NCBI GenBank assembly: GCA_025964255.1 | Contig: JAOPZF010000131.1 | Location: 1 to 50,851, forward strand | Reading direction: 5' to 3' | Length of the DNA: 50,851 bases | DNA from: Solirubrobacterales bacterium | GTDB lineage: Bacteria; Actinomycetota; Thermoleophilia; Solirubrobacterales; 70-9 | Part shown: positions 18,367 through 26,006 of the stretch, piece after piece | How the letters are laid out: every line of letters begins with the position of its first letter | Position numbering within the stretch: the first letter of the stretch is position 1 | Notes under the pieces: model-generated | The model's database searches: none | What the model was told of the DNA's origin: nothing | The model's input: only the letters and a program-made list of their open reading frames with translations | Translations under genes and position numbers: made by a program

Positions 18367-19167
18367 GTGGGAATCATCGACCAGTTGATTGACGGTGCTC
18401 GGGAGGGCGTGGAAGCGCGAAAGCGCGAAACCCCTCAGGCCGAGCTCGAAGGGCATTTATCCGGCCGCGGCCGGGATCGGCCCTTCCAGGAGGCGCTCAC
18501 GCGCCCCGGTCTTTCCGTGATCGCCGAGTTCAAGCGCCGCTCGCCGAGCCTCGGCGACATCCGCCCGGACGCCGACATCGCCGCCCAGGTGGCGGCCTAC
18601 GAGCGCGGTGGCGCCGCCGCGCTCTCGGTGCTGACCGACACGCGGCACTTCGGCGGCTCGCTCGACGACCTGCGCGCGGCCCGCGCGGCGGCGACGCTGC
18701 CGATCATCCGCAAGGACTTCATCATCGACCCGTACCAGCTCTACGAGGCGGCGGTGCACGGCGCCGACGCGGTGCTGCTGATCGTCCGGGCGCTGTCGGA
18801 TCGCGAACTCGCGGCGCTCCACGACGAGGCGCGGGCGCTCGACCTCGACTGCCTGGTCGAGGTCCACGACGCCGAGGAGCTCGAGCGGGCGCTGGAGCTC
18901 GACGCCGAGGTGATCGGGATCAACAACCGCGACCTCGACGAGCAGCGGGTCGACATCCAGACGACCTTCGAGCTGATGCCCGACGTCCCGGCGGGGAAGA
19001 CGGTCGTCGCCGAGAGCGGCATCTCCGGGCGTGAGGAGCTGTACGAGCTGGAGCGGGTCGGGGTCGACGCGGTGCTGATCGGCGGCGCCCTGATGACCTC
19101 GGAGGACCCGGAGCTGACGACGCGCCAGCTGACCGGTCTCGACGAGACCCGCGAATACGGCTACTAG
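18367..19167 (+). CDS. trpC: Indole-3-glycerol phosphate synthase TrpC
   Basis: A 266-residue TIM barrel that closes the indole ring. Motifs are SVIAEFKRRSPSLGDIRPDAD (catalytic Lys and Glu), ALSVLTDTRHFGGSLDDL, PIIRKDFIIDPYQLYEAAVHGADAVLLI, INNRDLDEQRVDIQTTFEL and VVAESGISG. The start is GTG at 18367. It is the last gene of trpEGDC; htrA follows 91 bases downstream, so the trp genes are interrupted here. Confidence 0.97.
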   Translation: MGIIDQLIDGAREGVEARKRETPQAELEGHLSGRGRDRPFQEALTRPGLSVIAEFKRRSPSLGDIRPDADIAAQVAAYERGGAAALSVLTDTRHFGGSLDDLRAARAAATLPIIRKDFIIDPYQLYEAAVHGADAVLLIVRALSDRELAALHDEARALDLDCLVEVHDAEELERALELDAEVIGINNRDLDEQRVDIQTTFELMPDVPAGKTVVAESGISGREELYELERVGVDAVLIGGALMTSEDPELTTRQLTGLDETREYGY

Positions 19168-19258
19168 CCCGCATCACAGGTGTGGAAGCGCGCACGTCTT
19201 TAGGAAACTTTTCGACTCGCTTTAGTGGCCGGTCAACGCTCTAAGGCATTCTCTCCAT

Positions 19259-20578
19259 ATGGATCAGAACTGGGACAAACCGGACAATCCGGGCAACAAT
19301 CCGGATAAATGGGCAATACCGGAGCCGAAGAAGGAGAAGCGCGGGGGCTTCTTCCGCTCTTCGTTCGGCTCCGCGCTGCTGGGCGGAGCACTCGTCGCCG
19401 TGGTCGGCGCGGTCCTCCTCTTGACCGGCGCGGTCAAGTCGAGCGGCGGCACGACGACGACGATCGAGCAGACGGCCGCCGCGCCGATCGCCGCGACGTC
19501 GACTGAAGAAGGCGCCGGCAACAGCAACGGCGGCAACACGGTCGACGAGATCTACAAGGCCGACGGCAACGGCGTCGCCTTCATCGAATCCTCGATCCCG
19601 GCCGAAGAATCCCCGGAAGCCTTCAATCCGTTCGGTGAATCCGAATCGCAGGGTGGCGGCACCGCGACCGGCTCGGGCATCGTGCTCGACTCGCAGGGCC
19701 ACATCCTCACCAACAACCACGTGATCGAAGGCGCCGACAAGATCGAGGTCAAACTCGGCGAATCCGACAAGGAGTACACGGCCGAAGTGGTCGGCACCGA
19801 CCCGGCCTCCGACTTGGCCCTGCTGAAGGTCTCGGCCCCGTCGAGCGAACTGACCCCGCTGACCCTGGGCGACTCCTCGAAGATGGAAGTCGGCGACCCG
19901 GTGGTCGCGATCGGCAACCCGTTCGGGCTCGACCGGACAGTGACCAGCGGCATCGTCTCCGCCCTCCAGCGACAAAACCAGGCGCCGAACGGCTTCTCGA
20001 TCGACAACGTGATCCAGACCGACGCGGCGATCAACCCGGGTAACTCCGGCGGCCCGCTGATCAACGACGCGGGCGAAGTGATCGGCATCAACTCGCAGAT
20101 CGAGACCGGCGGCAACGGCGCCGACGGCAACGTCGGCATCGGCTTCGCGATCCCGATCAACACCGCCAAGGAAGTGATCACCGAACTCGAAACCAAAGGC
20201 ACCGTCGAACACGCCTACCTCGGGATCAGCGGCGGGACGATCACGCCGCAACTGGCCGAAGTGGTGAACCTGCCGACCAAAGTAGGCGTCCTGATCGCCT
20301 CGGTCGAACCGGGCGGCCCCGCCGCCAAAGCCGGCCTCAAAGGCGGCGGCACCGAAGCGACGATCGACGGCGAAAACGTCACCCTCGGCGGCGACGTGAT
20401 CACCGAAGCCGAAGGCGAAAAGATCACCAACATGGAACAGATCATCGAACTCGTCAGCCAGAAGAAAGTCGGCGACAAGATGACGATCAAGTACCTCCGT
20501 GATGGCAAGGAACAGACTGCGACCGTGACGCTGGGTACCAGGCCCGCGAAGGTCGAAGAAGCCTCGCCGCAAGGCTGA
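19259..20578 (+). CDS. Membrane-anchored HtrA/DegP-type serine protease (S1C) with PDZ domain
   Basis: A 439-residue protease for envelope quality control. A 36-residue cytosolic tail precedes one membrane anchor (about residues 37-57). After a flexible linker, the trypsin-like domain carries the triad H154 (TNNHVIEG), D185 (DPASDLALL) and S263 (NPGNSGGPL). A PDZ domain follows (AYLGISGG to the end), so the active site should lie outside the membrane. It stands between trpC and trpF with its own terminator and has no obvious link to tryptophan synthesis. Codon use is odd: after the membrane anchor glutamate is GAA 30 times and GAG 5 times by hand count, and both cytosolic-tail glutamates are GAG. 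No clear promoter or Shine-Dalgarno was identified in the 91 bases upstream. Confidence 0.93.
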   Translation: MDQNWDKPDNPGNNPDKWAIPEPKKEKRGGFFRSSFGSALLGGALVAVVGAVLLLTGAVKSSGGTTTTIEQTAAAPIAATSTEEGAGNSNGGNTVDEIYKADGNGVAFIESSIPAEESPEAFNPFGESESQGGGTATGSGIVLDSQGHILTNNHVIEGADKIEVKLGESDKEYTAEVVGTDPASDLALLKVSAPSSELTPLTLGDSSKMEVGDPVVAIGNPFGLDRTVTSGIVSALQRQNQAPNGFSIDNVIQTDAAINPGNSGGPLINDAGEVIGINSQIETGGNGADGNVGIGFAIPINTAKEVITELETKGTVEHAYLGISGGTITPQLAEVVNLPTKVGVLIASVEPGGPAAKAGLKGGGTEATIDGENVTLGGDVITEAEGEKITNMEQIIELVSQKKVGDKMTIKYLRDGKEQTATVTLGTRPAKVEEASPQG

Positions 20579-20590
20579 GGAAGCACAACA

Positions 20591-20625
20591 CCGCCCGAGG
20601 GGAGTCCGGCCCCTCGGGCGGTTTT
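20591..20625 (+). terminator. Intrinsic terminator after htrA
   Basis: A perfect 12-bp GC-rich stem (20591-20602 with 20610-20621) with a 7-base loop is followed directly by TTTT. It ends 10 bases before the trpF -10 hexamer, separating htrA from trpFBA. Confidence 0.92.
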
Positions 20626-20635
20626 ACCATTCCCG

Positions 20636-20641
20636 TAATCT
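20636..20641 (+). promoter_or_regulatory. TAATCT -10 hexamer for trpF (leaderless start)
   Basis: TAATCT ends 6 bases before ATG 20648 and lies just after the htrA terminator, so trpFBA needs a promoter here. The hexamer and spacing equal those of yqeY. Confidence 0.6.
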
Positions 20642-20647
20642 GACGAC

Positions 20648-21283
20648 ATGCGTGTCAAGTTCTGCGGGATCACCAATCTGGACGACGCCGCCGAGGCGGT
20701 GCGGCTCGGCGCCTGGGCGATCGGCCTGATCCACTGGGATCCGTCACAGCGCAACGTCGATACGGCCACCGCCGCGGCGATCGCGGCGGCCTTTCGCCGC
20801 AAGGCCGAGATCGTCGGGGTGTTCGTCAACCCGACTCTGGCCGAGGTGACCCGCGCGGTCGAGGACGAGCAGCTCTCGATGGTGCAGCTGAACGGCGAGG
20901 AGGGTGCCTCCTTCTGCGCCGAGGTCGCGCGCCGGGCGGGGGTCAAGGTGATCAAGGCGATCCACGTCTCCTCCGCCGCCGACGTCCACGGCGCCGAGGC
21001 CTACCGCAGCGTCGATTACCACCTCTTCGACCGTCGCGCCGGCGGTCTCCCCGGCGGCACCGGCCAGAGCTTCGACTGGGAGTTGCTGCGAGGGCACCAG
21101 TCCGAGGTCCCGGCGATCCTCGCCGGCGGGCTCAAGCCGGAGAATGTCGCCGAAGCGGTGGAGATCGTCGCGCCCTACGCGGTCGATGTCGCCAGCGGCG
21201 TCGAGATCGAGCCGGGCCGCAAGGACCACGCCAAGATGGCGGCCTTCTACGAGGCCGCGAACTCGGTCGGCGCCGCGACCTGA
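20648..21283 (+). CDS. trpF: Phosphoribosylanthranilate isomerase TrpF
   Basis: A 211-residue TIM barrel that isomerises phosphoribosylanthranilate. The N-terminus [28 protein letters not shown] contains the catalytic Cys. Asp lies in [21 protein letters not shown], and the phosphate loop is [17 protein letters not shown] with [14 protein letters not shown]. The presence of a separate TrpF shows the genome need not rely on the dual-function PriA for this step. It is coupled to trpB by a TGATG overlap. Confidence 0.96.
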   Translation: MRVKFCGITNLDDAAEAVRLGAWAIGLIHWDPSQRNVDTATAAAIAAAFRRKAEIVGVFVNPTLAEVTRAVEDEQLSMVQLNGEEGASFCAEVARRAGVKVIKAIHVSSAADVHGAEAYRSVDYHLFDRRAGGLPGGTGQSFDWELLRGHQSEVPAILAGGLKPENVAEAVEIVAPYAVDVASGVEIEPGRKDHAKMAAFYEAANSVGAAT

Positions 21284-22452
21284 TGGCGGCGATCGAGGAG
21301 CGATTCGGCCCTTACGGGGGCCGTTACGTGCCCGAGACCCTGATCGGGGCGCTCGACGAGCTCACCGCCGCCTGGGAAGAGGCTCGCGACGATCCGGCCT
21401 TCAACCAGCGCCAGGACGCCCTGCGCCGTGACTTCATCGGCCGGCCGACGCCGCTCTACCTCGCCGAGCGCCTCTCCGGGCGTGTCGGCTCGCGGGTGTA
21501 CCTGAAGCGCGAGGACCTCGCTCACACCGGCGCCCACAAGATCAACAACGCGCTCGGCCAGACCCTGCTCGCCGAGCGGATGGGCAAGCAGCGGATCATC
21601 GCCGAGACCGGGGCGGGCCAGCACGGCGTCGCCACCGCGACCGCCTGCGCGCTGCTCGGCCTCGAATGCATCGTCTACATGGGCACCGAGGACATCCGCC
21701 GCCAGGCGCCGAACGTCGAGCGGATGCGCCTGCTGGGCGCCGAGGTGGCGCCGGTCGAGGCGGGCGCGCGGACGCTGAAGGAGGCCGTTTCGGCGGCGAT
21801 CCGCGACTGGGTCGCCAACGTCGGGACGACCCACTACGTGATCGGCTCGGCGGTCGGGCCGGCGCCGTATCCGTCGCTGGTGCGGGACCTGCAGCGGGTG
21901 ATCGGCGAAGAGGCGCGCGCGCAGTCGCTCGAGGCCGAGGGCGCGCTTCCGCAGCGCGTGATCGCCTGCGTCGGCGGCGGCTCCAACGCGATCGGCATCT
22001 TCTCCCCGTTCGTCGATGACGCCGAGGTGGCGCTGGTCGGTGTCGAGCCCGCCGGCGACGGCATCGAGACTGGCCGTCATGGCGCCTCGCTGGGGCAGGG
22101 GCAGACGGGCGTGCTGCACGGCTCGCTTTCGCGCGTCCTCGCCGACGAGGACGGGCAGATCCTCGAGGCCCACTCGGTGTCGGCCGGGCTCGACTACCCC
22201 GGCTCGGGCCCCGAGCACGCCTATCTGCGCGAAACCGGCCGCGCCTCCTACTTCTCGATCGACGACAAGGGCGCCCTCGGCGCGCTCGGGGAACTGGCGC
22301 GGCTGGAGGGGATCATCCCGGCGCTCGAGTCCTCCCATGCGATCGCCTGGCTGCTCGAGAACCCACTCGAGGGGGACGGATTCGACGTGCTGTGCCTCTC
22401 GGGCCGCGGCGACAAGGATCTCGCCGAGTACGTGCGCAGGACCAGCGAATGA
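21283..22452 (+). CDS. trpB: Tryptophan synthase beta chain TrpB
   Basis: A 389-residue PLP enzyme joining indole and serine. The PLP lysine lies in [20 protein letters not shown]. The N-terminal signature is [20 protein letters not shown], and the PLP-phosphate loop [15 protein letters not shown] and [26 protein letters not shown] are intact. The ATG overlaps the trpF stop, and its own stop overlaps the trpA ATG. Confidence 0.98.
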   Translation: MAAIEERFGPYGGRYVPETLIGALDELTAAWEEARDDPAFNQRQDALRRDFIGRPTPLYLAERLSGRVGSRVYLKREDLAHTGAHKINNALGQTLLAERMGKQRIIAETGAGQHGVATATACALLGLECIVYMGTEDIRRQAPNVERMRLLGAEVAPVEAGARTLKEAVSAAIRDWVANVGTTHYVIGSAVGPAPYPSLVRDLQRVIGEEARAQSLEAEGALPQRVIACVGGGSNAIGIFSPFVDDAEVALVGVEPAGDGIETGRHGASLGQGQTGVLHGSLSRVLADEDGQILEAHSVSAGLDYPGSGPEHAYLRETGRASYFSIDDKGALGALGELARLEGIIPALESSHAIAWLLENPLEGDGFDVLCLSGRGDKDLAEYVRRTSE

Positions 22453-23255
22453 GCGGTGAGGAGCGCATCCGCGCCGTCTTCGCCGCCGCCAAGGACGAAG
22501 ACCGCGCGGCGCTGATGCCGTACATGATGGCCGGCTTCCCCGATCGCGATTCGGGGCTTGCCGTGGCGCGCGCCTACGTCGATGCCGGCGCAGACCTGAT
22601 CGAGCTCGGAGTGCCCTTCTCGGACCCGCTCGCCGACGGTCCCACGATCCACTCGGCGGCCACCAAGGCGCTGGCCGAGGGAGCGACCCTGCGGACCGCG
22701 CTCGAGGCCTGCGAAGCGGTCTCCGCGCAGATCCCGGTCGTGCTCATGGTCTACGTGAACATGGTCCTTGCCCACGGCGGCGCGGAGGGGTTCGCCAAGC
22801 TGGCGGCGGCCGCCGGCGCCGCGGGCGTGATCGTCCCCGACCTGCCCCTGGGACAGGACGAGGGGATCCGCGATGCTTTCACCGCGGCCGGTATCGCGAT
22901 GGTGCCGCTGGTCGCGCCGACGACGCCCGAAGCGCGCCGCAAGGAGATCTGCGACGTCGCCCGCGGGTTCATCTACGTCGTCTCCACCGTCGGCACCACC
23001 GGCGAGCGGGGCGAGCTGCCGGCGGAGCTCGCCGATCTGGTCGCCAAGACCAAGGCCGACGCGGGCGAGACCCCGGTCGCCGTCGGCTTCGGTATCAGCA
23101 CGCCGGCGCACGCCAGAACGGTCGGTCAGGTCGCTGACGGGGTGATCATCGGCACTCGCCTGGTGCGCGCCGCGGGGGAAGGCGCGACCCCCGACGAGTC
23201 GGCCGACGGGGTCGCCTCGTTCCTCGCCGAGACGCGTGTCTCCTTCGCTGGATAG
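22449..23255 (+). CDS. trpA: Tryptophan synthase alpha chain TrpA
   Basis: A 268-residue TIM barrel that cleaves indole-3-glycerol phosphate and passes indole to TrpB. The catalytic Glu is in [23 protein letters not shown] and Asp in [14 protein letters not shown]. The product and phosphate loops are [16 protein letters not shown] and [11 protein letters not shown]. The start at 22449 overlaps the trpB stop (ATGA); an upstream in-frame start would only add residues read from trpB. Confidence 0.97.
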   Translation: MSGEERIRAVFAAAKDEDRAALMPYMMAGFPDRDSGLAVARAYVDAGADLIELGVPFSDPLADGPTIHSAATKALAEGATLRTALEACEAVSAQIPVVLMVYVNMVLAHGGAEGFAKLAAAAGAAGVIVPDLPLGQDEGIRDAFTAAGIAMVPLVAPTTPEARRKEICDVARGFIYVVSTVGTTGERGELPAELADLVAKTKADAGETPVAVGFGISTPAHARTVGQVADGVIIGTRLVRAAGEGATPDESADGVASFLAETRVSFAG

Positions 23256-23258
23256 GAT
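23253..23258 (+). promoter_or_regulatory. TAGGAT -10-like hexamer overlapping the trpA stop
   Basis: TAGGAT ends 6 bases before ATG 23265. Its TAG is the trpA stop, so chance cannot be excluded. Confidence 0.35.
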
Positions 23259-23264
23259 GCGCGC

Positions 23265-23444
23265 ATGTTCCTGGCCGTCTGGACCTTCATCTCAATCGCC
23301 GTCACGACGATCATCTACGCCTGGCTCGCCCAGGGCGGTGCCGTCTCCGGCCTCATCTTCTTCGGCGTGATGCTGATCGGCGTCATCGCCAAAATGGTCC
23401 TCGGCGGGCTGAACCCCGCCCAGCCCCAGCGTCCCTCCGCCTAA
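23265..23444 (+). CDS. Small two-helix membrane protein, 59 residues
   Basis: An open frame from ATG 23265 to TAA 23444, 9 bases after trpA. The protein begins MFLAVWTFISIAVTTIIYAW and has two hydrophobic helices (about residues 3-20 and 27-46), with a short Pro-rich tail. Coding is plausible: GC-rich third positions, a membrane-protein hydrophobicity pattern and a leaderless-type hexamer upstream. No family is recognised and no function is proposed. Confidence 0.55.
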   Translation: MFLAVWTFISIAVTTIIYAWLAQGGAVSGLIFFGVMLIGVIAKMVLGGLNPAQPQRPSA

Positions 23445-23487
23445 GGCGCGGACCGCTGACCGCGTCGTCCGCCTAGGCGCGGACCGC
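23436..23487. repeat. Two tandem short hairpins between convergent genes
   Basis: Near-identical units (23436-23456 and 23468-23487) share TCCGCCTA(A)GGCGCGGACCGC. Each folds into a 5-6 bp stem. They carry the stop codons of the small protein (+) and the frameshifted methyltransferase (-), and may serve as a weak bidirectional terminator. Confidence 0.55.
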
Positions 23488-24287
23488 GACGACCTGCAGG
23501 TACTCGGGTTCGATCACGAGCGCCGGCGAGTCTCCGCGGAGCTTCTCGAGGTACTCGCGCAGATCAGTCTCGAGCGCCGGGGCGCCCTCCGGACCGACCT
23601 GCTCGAAGGCACTCCGCACCGGGCCGAAGTAGGCGCGGAAGAATTCGAGGTAGTGCTCGGGCGAGCGGAATGCTGGCGATTGGCGCGGCGCTCGGTACGC
23701 AGCTCGGCGATCCCGTCGCCGAACAGCTCGCGCACGTGCTGCTCGCCGCCCCAGAGTACGGGCGGCTGGGTGCCAGGCGGCGGCCCGCCGGTGTGCTTGA
23801 CGAGGATCGCGAAGAATTTCGAGAGGCCTCCGTCGGGGACCCAGTTGGCCATCCCGATCCGGCCGCCGGGCTTGACCACGCGGAGCAGCTCGTCGGCAGT
23901 CCGCTGCTGGTCGGGGGCGAACATCGCGCCGAAGATCGACATCACGACGTCGAAGCTCGCGTCCTCGAACGGGAGTGCCTGCGCCTCGCCCGCGACGAAG
24001 TCGATGTCGAGGCGCTCGGCCGCGGCCCGCTCGCGTGCCCGCTCGAGCAGGGCCGGGACGAAATCGCAGCCGACCGTGTTGCCCCAGGCCCGCCGTGCCG
24101 CCGCGATCGCCCCGTTGCCACTGCCACAGGCGACGTCGAGGACCCGCTCGTCGGGCAGGATCTCGAGCGCTTCGGCCAGGTTTTCGGACGGGTTGATGAC
24201 CAGCGAGGCGACCATCGAGAAGTCGCCGTCGGACCAGGTCCGCTGCTGCGCGGCGGTAACGGCGTCGTAATCGGGAACGGCGGTCAC
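23473..24287 (-). pseudogene. Class I SAM-dependent methyltransferase, frameshifted
   Basis: The N-terminal frame encodes a UbiE/COQ5-like methyltransferase: motif I VLDVACGSGNGAIAAARR, then FVAGEAQALPFEDASFDVVMSIFGAMFAPDQ and ELLRVVKPGGRIGMANWVPDG. Near position 23670, after ELRTERR, that frame degenerates. The family continuation, including FRSPEHYLEFFRAYFGPV, is in the next frame and ends at the TAG at 23473-23475. One missing base accounts for the shift. The start is taken as GTG 24287, 7 bases after TAGCTT on this strand, rather than ATG 24314, which would overlap pfk. It may be a true pseudogene or a sequencing error. The substrate is unknown. Confidence 0.75.
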
Positions 24288-24293
24288 GATCCC

Positions 24294-24300
24294 TAAGCTA
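24294..24300. promoter_or_regulatory. Overlapping divergent -10 hexamers for pfk and the methyltransferase
   Basis: The seven bases TAAGCTA read TAAGCT on the plus strand (7 bases before pfk ATG 24307) and TAGCTT on the minus strand (7 bases before GTG 24287). The two hexamers share five base pairs, so polymerase could open only one direction at a time. Confidence 0.5.
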
Positions 24301-24306
24301 ACCGCG

Positions 24307-25335
24307 ATGCGCATCGGAGTGTTGACCGGAGGTGGGGACTGTCCCGGGCTGAACGCGGTGATCCGCGCCGTCGTCCGTAAAGGCGTCGGCGTCCAGGGCC
24401 ACGAGTTCGTCGGCTACCGCGACGGCTGGCGCGGGCCGCTGGAGAACGACCACCGGCCGCTCGGGGTGCCCGAGGTGCGCGGCATCCTGCCCCGCGGCGG
24501 CACGATCCTCGGCTCCTCGCGGACCAACCCGTTCGCGGGCGACGGCGGGCCGGAGAAGATCGCCGCCAACCTGGAGGCCGCCGGGGTCGACGGGCTGATC
24601 GCGATCGGCGGCGAGGACACCCTCGGCGCGGCCTCGAAATTGCACTCCGAGCACGGGCTGAACATCATCGGCGTGCCGAAGACGATCGACAACGACCTCT
24701 CGGCGACCGACTACACCTTCGGCTTCGACACCGCCGTCAACGTCGCGATGGAGGCGATCGACCGGCTCCACACGACCGCCGACAGCCACCACCGGGTGCT
24801 GATCGCCGAGGTGATGGGACGGCACGCCGGCTGGATCGCCCTCCACGCCGGGCTCGCCGGCGGCGCCAACGCGATCCTGATTCCGGAGCACGAGTTCGAC
24901 ATCGACGCGGTCTGCGAGCTGGTCGGCCGCCGCTTCGCCAGCCACTTCGCTCCGATCATCGTCGTCGCCGAGGGCGCCAACCCGATCGGCGGCATGCCGC
25001 AACCCGACAACGCCAAGACCGACTCCTTCGGCCACGCCCGCCTCGGCGGCATCGGCCACTGGCTCGAGGCCGAGATCGAGCGGCGCACCGGCAAAGAGAC
25101 CCGCGCGACGGTGCTCGGCCACGTCCAGCGTGGCGGAACCCCGACGGCGTTCGACCGAGTCCTCGCGACGCGGTTCGGATTGCACGCGATTGATGCGGTC
25201 GACCAGGGGCGGTGGGGGACGATGACGGCGTTGCGAGGGACCGATATCGAACTCGTTCAGCTGACCGAGGCGACTGCCGAGCTGAAGACGGTTCCTGAGT
25301 CTCTCTATGCGGAGTCCGAAGTCTTCTTTGGCTGA
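24307..25335 (+). CDS. pfk: 6-phosphofructokinase, probably PPi-dependent type
   Basis: A 342-residue group III phosphofructokinase acting on fructose 6-phosphate in glycolysis. The N-terminal loop is GVLTGGGDCPGLNAVIRAVV, and the catalytic loop is VPKTIDNDLSATDYTFGFDTA. The donor-determining position holds Asp: GGEDT (residues 101-105, D104), with Lys125 in PKTIDND. ATP-dependent enzymes have Gly at the first site, while actinobacterial PPi enzymes such as that of Amycolatopsis methanolica carry the Asp/Lys pair, so PPi is the likely donor. That is inference from known family rules. The other sugar-phosphate motifs EVMGRHAGWIALHAG and LGHVQRGGTPTAFDR are intact. A family A fragment and a full copy follow its stop. 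Confidence 0.93.
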   Translation: MRIGVLTGGGDCPGLNAVIRAVVRKGVGVQGHEFVGYRDGWRGPLENDHRPLGVPEVRGILPRGGTILGSSRTNPFAGDGGPEKIAANLEAAGVDGLIAIGGEDTLGAASKLHSEHGLNIIGVPKTIDNDLSATDYTFGFDTAVNVAMEAIDRLHTTADSHHRVLIAEVMGRHAGWIALHAGLAGGANAILIPEHEFDIDAVCELVGRRFASHFAPIIVVAEGANPIGGMPQPDNAKTDSFGHARLGGIGHWLEAEIERRTGKETRATVLGHVQRGGTPTAFDRVLATRFGLHAIDAVDQGRWGTMTALRGTDIELVQLTEATAELKTVPESLYAESEVFFG

Positions 25336-25347
25336 CGCCCGGCGGCG

Positions 25348-25368
25348 CAGCGGGGAAGTTCCGGCGAG
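25348..25368. repeat. Family A half-element downstream of pfk
   Basis: These 21 bases match the loop and one arm of the prmA copy (reverse complement of 9613-9633 region) at 20 of 21 positions: CAGCGGGGAAGTTCCGGCGA and one more base. No matching opposite arm is present, so it looks like a decayed or truncated copy 10 bases before copy 3. Confidence 0.6.
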
Positions 25369-25377
25369 CGCCAAGGA

Positions 25378-25443
25378 GACGCCACGAGGGTGACCTTCCG
25401 GAACAACAGCGGGGAGGTTCCTCCAGGTCACCCTCGTGGCGTC
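25378..25443. repeat. Family A hairpin, copy 3, at the 5' end of the lipoprotein gene
   Basis: Perfect 18-base outer arms (25378-25395 and 25426-25443) and inner GGAAC (25400-25404) / GTTCC (25417-25421) flank the loop AACAGCGGGGAG, the exact reverse complement of the loop in copies 2 and 4. The arms resemble those of copy 4 in part (shared GGGTGACC). The GTG at 25390 lies inside the left arm. Confidence 0.9.
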
Positions 25444-25899
25444 CGCTGCGGGGCCGGGGTTCTGGCCGCGGCCATGATCGCCCTAGGGATCGTGGGTTGC
25501 GGAGGGGCCGATTCGCAGGGAGCGACGGTGAGCGTCTACGTGGGAGCGTCGTTGTGCAAGGCGGCGAAAGGGGAGCTTGCGGCGCATGGGGCGAGCGCCG
25601 GGCACTTCAAGATCGCCGCCAGATGCTTGGCGCCGAGTGAGAAGGCTGGGGGCGGCGTGGACCTGGCTACCGATGGCTCCAATGCGCGGCGAGCGACTTC
25701 GGACACCAGCGCGGTGGCGACGCTTGAAGCTCCCGGTCCCGGCACGAAGTTCAGCCGCTCGATCCTCGAATCCGCCGGCATTCCCCTGCTGACCTCCTCG
25801 TCCGGCAGCAAAGCCATGAAGGCCGTCATCGAAGCCGTCGAATCCGCGGGCAGCTCCAGTCCGCGAAGCAAGGTGCGCGAAGCCCTCGAACCCAGCTGA
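25390..25899 (+). CDS. Putative lipoprotein of unknown function
   Basis: A 169-residue product if translation begins at GTG 25390; ATG 25474 is the only later start that keeps part of the signal. A hydrophobic stretch GAGVLAAAMIALGIVGC ends in a lipobox-like LGIVGC (Cys37), predicting a lipid-anchored exported protein. The mature part (VSVYVGASLCKAAKGELAAHG, then SRSILESAGIPLLTSSSG) faintly recalls periplasmic ligand-binding proteins, but is too short for one, so it may be a truncated member. Copies 3 and 4 of the family A hairpin flank it in inverted orientation, and copy 3 supplies the first ~18 codons. Glutamate is mostly GAA, as in other exported proteins here. Confidence 0.6.
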   Translation: MTFRNNSGEVPPGHPRGVRCGAGVLAAAMIALGIVGCGGADSQGATVSVYVGASLCKAAKGELAAHGASAGHFKIAARCLAPSEKAGGGVDLATDGSNARRATSDTSAVATLEAPGPGTKFSRSILESAGIPLLTSSSGSKAMKAVIEAVESAGSSSPRSKVREALEPS

Positions 25900-25905
25900 G
25901 GGGCC

Positions 25906-25971
25906 GGGTCCCCAAGGGTGACCCGCAGGAACCTCCCCGCTGTTGTTCCGGAGGGTCACCCTTGTGGACCC
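25906..25971. repeat. Family A hairpin, copy 4, just after the lipoprotein gene
   Basis: Outer 19-base arms (25906-25924 and 25953-25971) pair with one mismatch. Inner GGAAC (25928-25932) and GTTCC (25945-25949) flank CTCCCCGCTGTT. It is inverted relative to copy 3. It starts 7 bases after the lipoprotein stop and fills most of the 107-base gap to the epimerase gene on the other strand. Confidence 0.9.
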
Positions 25972-26006
25972 TCCCCAGCGCACCTAGGAAGTGAACTCCC
26001 GGAGCT

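Noticed and set aside
25305-25325. CTCTATGCGGAG near the end of pfk, resembling the family B apex
   Set aside because: Only a 3-bp stem can form, and the bases encode the ordinary family C-terminus SLYAES; taken as chance.
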